Below are positions 6,279 to 7,678 of a DNA stretch of 7,678 bases, in pieces. Position 1 is the first letter of the stretch. Each line of letters begins with the position of its first letter. The stretch is from Burkholderiales bacterium (lineage in GTDB: Bacteria > Pseudomonadota > Gammaproteobacteria > Burkholderiales > CAIKXV01). The notes beneath the pieces were generated by a model. The model saw only the letters and a list, made by a program, of their open reading frames with translations, had not been told where the DNA came from and did not search any database. The stretch covers positions 1 to 7,678 of the forward strand of contig JAIENF010000234.1 of NCBI GenBank assembly GCA_019751575.1, given 5' to 3'. A program made the translations under genes and the position numbers.

Positions 6279-6461
6279 CGGACGACGCGTTGGTCAAGAG
6301 GGTCGTGAGACCGCGCTTGCGGTTGGGCCGCCTTCGTCGCCGCAGGCGCAGCAGGCCATTTCGTTCCCGCGGTGGCGGCGGCTATTGAGCGCAAGGGATG
6401 GAAGCCCGGCAGCGGCGTGACACGGCGCGCACGGGGCTTGATGCGAAGCACGACAGCCCTC

Positions 6462-6476
6462 CCCCGCACAGCGGGG
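6462..6476. repeat. Short perfect inverted repeat
   Basis: CCCCGC and GCGGGG flank the 3-base loop ACA. It lies in the non-coding scar, preceded by a second dyad (GGGCT at 6434-6438, AGCCC at 6455-6459), so the stretch could fold as an RNA or be part of a mobile-element spacer. No T-run follows on either strand. Confidence 0.4.
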
Positions 6477-6634
6477 ACGCGACCAAGCAACTTCTGTATG
6501 AAGGTCAGGCGCGGCCCGAAAGGACAAGCCGTGGGGGCGGTGTTGGGAGGGCCAGCCCGCTACAGCCCGGCAAAGGCGCCGGTGTCTGCCCGCCCGGGAA
6601 ACACCACGTCTTCATTCCGGCGCCCACCCCGCCC

Positions 6635-6666
6635 GCGCGATGTCGGGCCTCTCGGACGGATCGCGC
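6635..6666 (-). terminator. Hairpin just after the BKACE gene, possible terminator
   Basis: GCGCGAT (6635-6641) and ATCGCGC (6660-6666) form a 7-base stem, extended inward by GTC/GAC with a two-base bulge. In BKACE transcription the stem starts 4 bases after the stop codon. No U-tract follows, so termination would be weak or factor dependent. Confidence 0.4.
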
Positions 6667-6670
6667 TCTG

Positions 6671-7510
6671 TCAGACCTGGGCACCTTCTTGCAGCCGCAG
6701 GATGCGCCGGGCCTCCGCCGGGGTCGCCACGTGGCGACCGTATTCGCCAGCGACGTCGGCGATCTTGCGGACGAGTTCGGCGTTGCTCGCCGCCAGCCTG
6801 TCCGCATCGAACTTGAGGTTGTCCTCCAGCCCCGTGCGGCAGTGGCCGCCAGCTTCCAAGCACCAGCGGTTGACCTCCCATTGGAAACGACCGGTGCCGG
6901 CGGCGACCCAGCTTGCATCGGGCGCAAGCGCGGCCAGTTCGGCCCGAAGGAAGTCGAACACGCTGCGCCGTGCCGGCAGCGCGTTGGCAATACCCAGCAC
7001 GAACTGGATGTGCATCGGGCCTTTGAGCAGCCCCTTCTTCTGCAGATTGATCGCGTTGTACAGCATGGCCAGATCGAAGACCTCGATCTCGGGCTTGATG
7101 TCGTACTCGAGCATCGTGCGCGCCAGACCCTCGACGAAATCGGGCGCGTTTTCGTAGATGTTGGTCGGGAAGTTGACCGAGCCGGTGGCGAGCGAGGCCA
7201 TGTCGGGCCGCAAGTGCAGCATCGCGCCACGGGCGGCCTGGTCACGCCCGCGCCCGCCGGTGGAGAACTGGATGATCATGCCCGGGCAGTGTTTGCGCAC
7301 GCCTTCCTGCACCTGGGCAAACAGATCCGGGTCGGAGCTCGCGCTCTCGTCCGGGTTGCGCACGTGCACGTGGACGAGCGAGGCACCGGCCTCGTAGGCC
7401 TCGTGGGTCGACTCGATCTGCTCCGACGGCGTGACCGGCACGGCAGGGCTGTCCTTCTTGCGGGGCAGCGCGCCGGTGATGGCGACAGTGATGATCACGG
7501 GACTGGTCAT
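6671..7510 (-). CDS. BKACE family beta-keto acid cleavage enzyme (DUF849)
   Basis: From ATG 7510 this is 279 residues, a normal length (PF05853). BKACE enzymes condense a beta-keto acid with acetyl-CoA and split it to acetoacetate and a new acyl-CoA, as Kce does in lysine fermentation. Zinc ligands are visible: His47 and His49 in LVHVHVRNPD, and Glu229 in TGLEDN. Arg225 and Asp230 match the catalytic Arg and Asp of Kce with an offset of one. FSTGGRG (82-88) and GPMHIQFVLGI (164-174) are further family motifs, and VATPAEARRILRL is the usual C-terminal end. Where Kce has Glu14, which I recall contacts the substrate amino group, this protein has Leu15, so a substrate without that amino group is likely. 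GAGGA at 7521-7517 lies 6 bases before the ATG; a longer start at 7546 lacks family similarity. It is transcribed alone in this window. The family is confident; the substrate is unknown. Confidence 0.95.
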   Translation of the reverse strand: MTSPVIITVAITGALPRKKDSPAVPVTPSEQIESTHEAYEAGASLVHVHVRNPDESASSDPDLFAQVQEGVRKHCPGMIIQFSTGGRGRDQAARGAMLHLRPDMASLATGSVNFPTNIYENAPDFVEGLARTMLEYDIKPEIEVFDLAMLYNAINLQKKGLLKGPMHIQFVLGIANALPARRSVFDFLRAELAALAPDASWVAAGTGRFQWEVNRWCLEAGGHCRTGLEDNLKFDADRLAASNAELVRKIADVAGEYGRHVATPAEARRILRLQEGAQV

Positions 7511-7523
7511 GGCTTTTCCTCGT

Positions 7524-7537
7524 CGCTGCAAGCAGCG
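7524..7537. promoter_or_regulatory. Palindrome in the BKACE leader, possible operator
   Basis: CGCTGC and GCAGCG flank AA, a perfect 14-base interrupted palindrome. It sits between the predicted transcription start and the ribosome-binding site of the BKACE gene. This is a suitable place for a repressor, or a small hairpin in the leader. No regulator for it is encoded nearby. Confidence 0.35.
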
Positions 7538-7566
7538 GGATTTCACTGAGTGGATCGTTGCATTTC

Positions 7567-7595
7567 ATTATTGCGCCCGCACGCCTAACGTGCAA
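7567..7595 (-). promoter_or_regulatory. Candidate promoter of the BKACE gene
   Basis: On the minus strand, TTGCAC (7595-7590, three of six) is followed after exactly 17 bases by AATAAT (7572-7567, five of six). The predicted start is near 7560, giving a leader of about 50 bases to ATG 7510. The weak -35 box suggests help from an activator. Confidence 0.45.
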
Positions 7596-7678
7596 GAATT
7601 TCTGGCTCTTCGTGACTTTCGGTGGGATCCAGCACTGACCGGCCGCAGATCGAGCTACCGGGTCCTTGGGGCTAAAGT

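Larger units (their letters stand above)
5685..6670. other. 986-base region without an intact gene, probable insertion scar
   Basis: The region between gntR and the BKACE gene holds no complete gene that I can recognise. Its first 350 bases have stops or arginine-rich shadow frames on both strands. Then comes the coding-like fragment at 6042-6278, and after it about 330 bases of GC-rich sequence with short inverted repeats: GGGCT (6434-6438) with AGCCC (6455-6459), and CCCCGC (6462-6467) with GCGGGG (6471-6476). The stretch around 6396-6600 reminds me of spacer sequence seen in integrative conjugative elements of beta- and gammaproteobacteria, but this is from memory only. No integrase, transposase or att site is visible. 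Confidence 0.4.

Noticed and set aside
5021..6388. Plus-strand frame of 455 codons running through gntR and the gene-free region
   Set aside because: Its first half overlaps gntR out of frame, it is extremely arginine-rich, and it has no domain pattern or ribosome site.
7511..7546. Upstream start for the BKACE gene at 7546
   Set aside because: The 12 extra residues are basic and unlike the family, and the GAGGA ribosome site points to ATG 7510.
6398..7549. Plus-strand frame of 383 codons
   Set aside because: It is antisense to the BKACE gene, which has intact zinc and catalytic motifs.
7596..7678. Possible insertion-sequence edge at the right end
   Set aside because: Some phrases felt familiar, but no terminal repeat, transposase frame or target duplication can be seen in 83 bases.
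1..7678. CRISPR array, tRNA, rRNA, or defence or toxin-antitoxin genes
   Set aside because: No regularly spaced repeats, cloverleaf-like sequence or rRNA sequence was found, and all intact genes are metabolic or regulatory.

Overview
The window looks like an accessory catabolic region from a high-GC member of the Burkholderiales (Bordetella, Achromobacter, Variovorax or Cupriavidus type). The evidence is the strong GC bias at third codon positions, a Bug/TctC-type periplasmic receptor without TctA/TctB partners (a family greatly expanded in these bacteria), LysR and GntR regulators each beside small degradation modules, and a BKACE (DUF849) enzyme. No genus can be fixed from the sequence alone.

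Layout. (1) Positions 1-78, minus: first 26 codons of a gene leaving the window, probably a TauD/TfdA-like dioxygenase. (2) 198-1157, plus: a LysR regulator divergent from it, with an ATC-N9-GAT box between them. (3) 1158-1698: no intact gene. It holds a histidine-rich reading frame (1345-1500, minus) that looks like a decayed small metal-binding protein gene. (4) 1699-4789, minus: a three-gene cluster read in the order bug receptor, FAD-dependent oxidoreductase, 2-hydroxychromene-2-carboxylate isomerase-like (DsbA-fold) protein. (5) 4893-5684, plus: a GntR/HutC (UTRA) regulator divergent from the cluster. Overlapping palindromes lie on the promoters between them. (6) 5685-6670: almost 1 kb without an intact gene. 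It has a hairpin after gntR, an orphan coding-like fragment (6042-6278) and GC-rich sequence that may be a mobile-element scar. (7) 6671-7510, minus: a BKACE beta-keto acid cleavage enzyme with its own promoter. (8) 7596-7678: nothing recognised.

How the genes may work together (inference). A small carboxylate ligand would be bound in the periplasm by the Bug protein. Inside the cell the flavoprotein would oxidise or reduce a related compound, and the isomerase-like protein, usually glutathione dependent, would rearrange a product. The GntR protein would sense a pathway compound and repress the divergent promoters. BKACE could feed a beta-keto acid from this or another route into CoA thioesters, but it is about 1 kb away behind scar sequence and may be unrelated. 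The best candidate for something undescribed is the bug / FAD oxidoreductase / isomerase-like / GntR module: each family is known, but I cannot assign its substrate.
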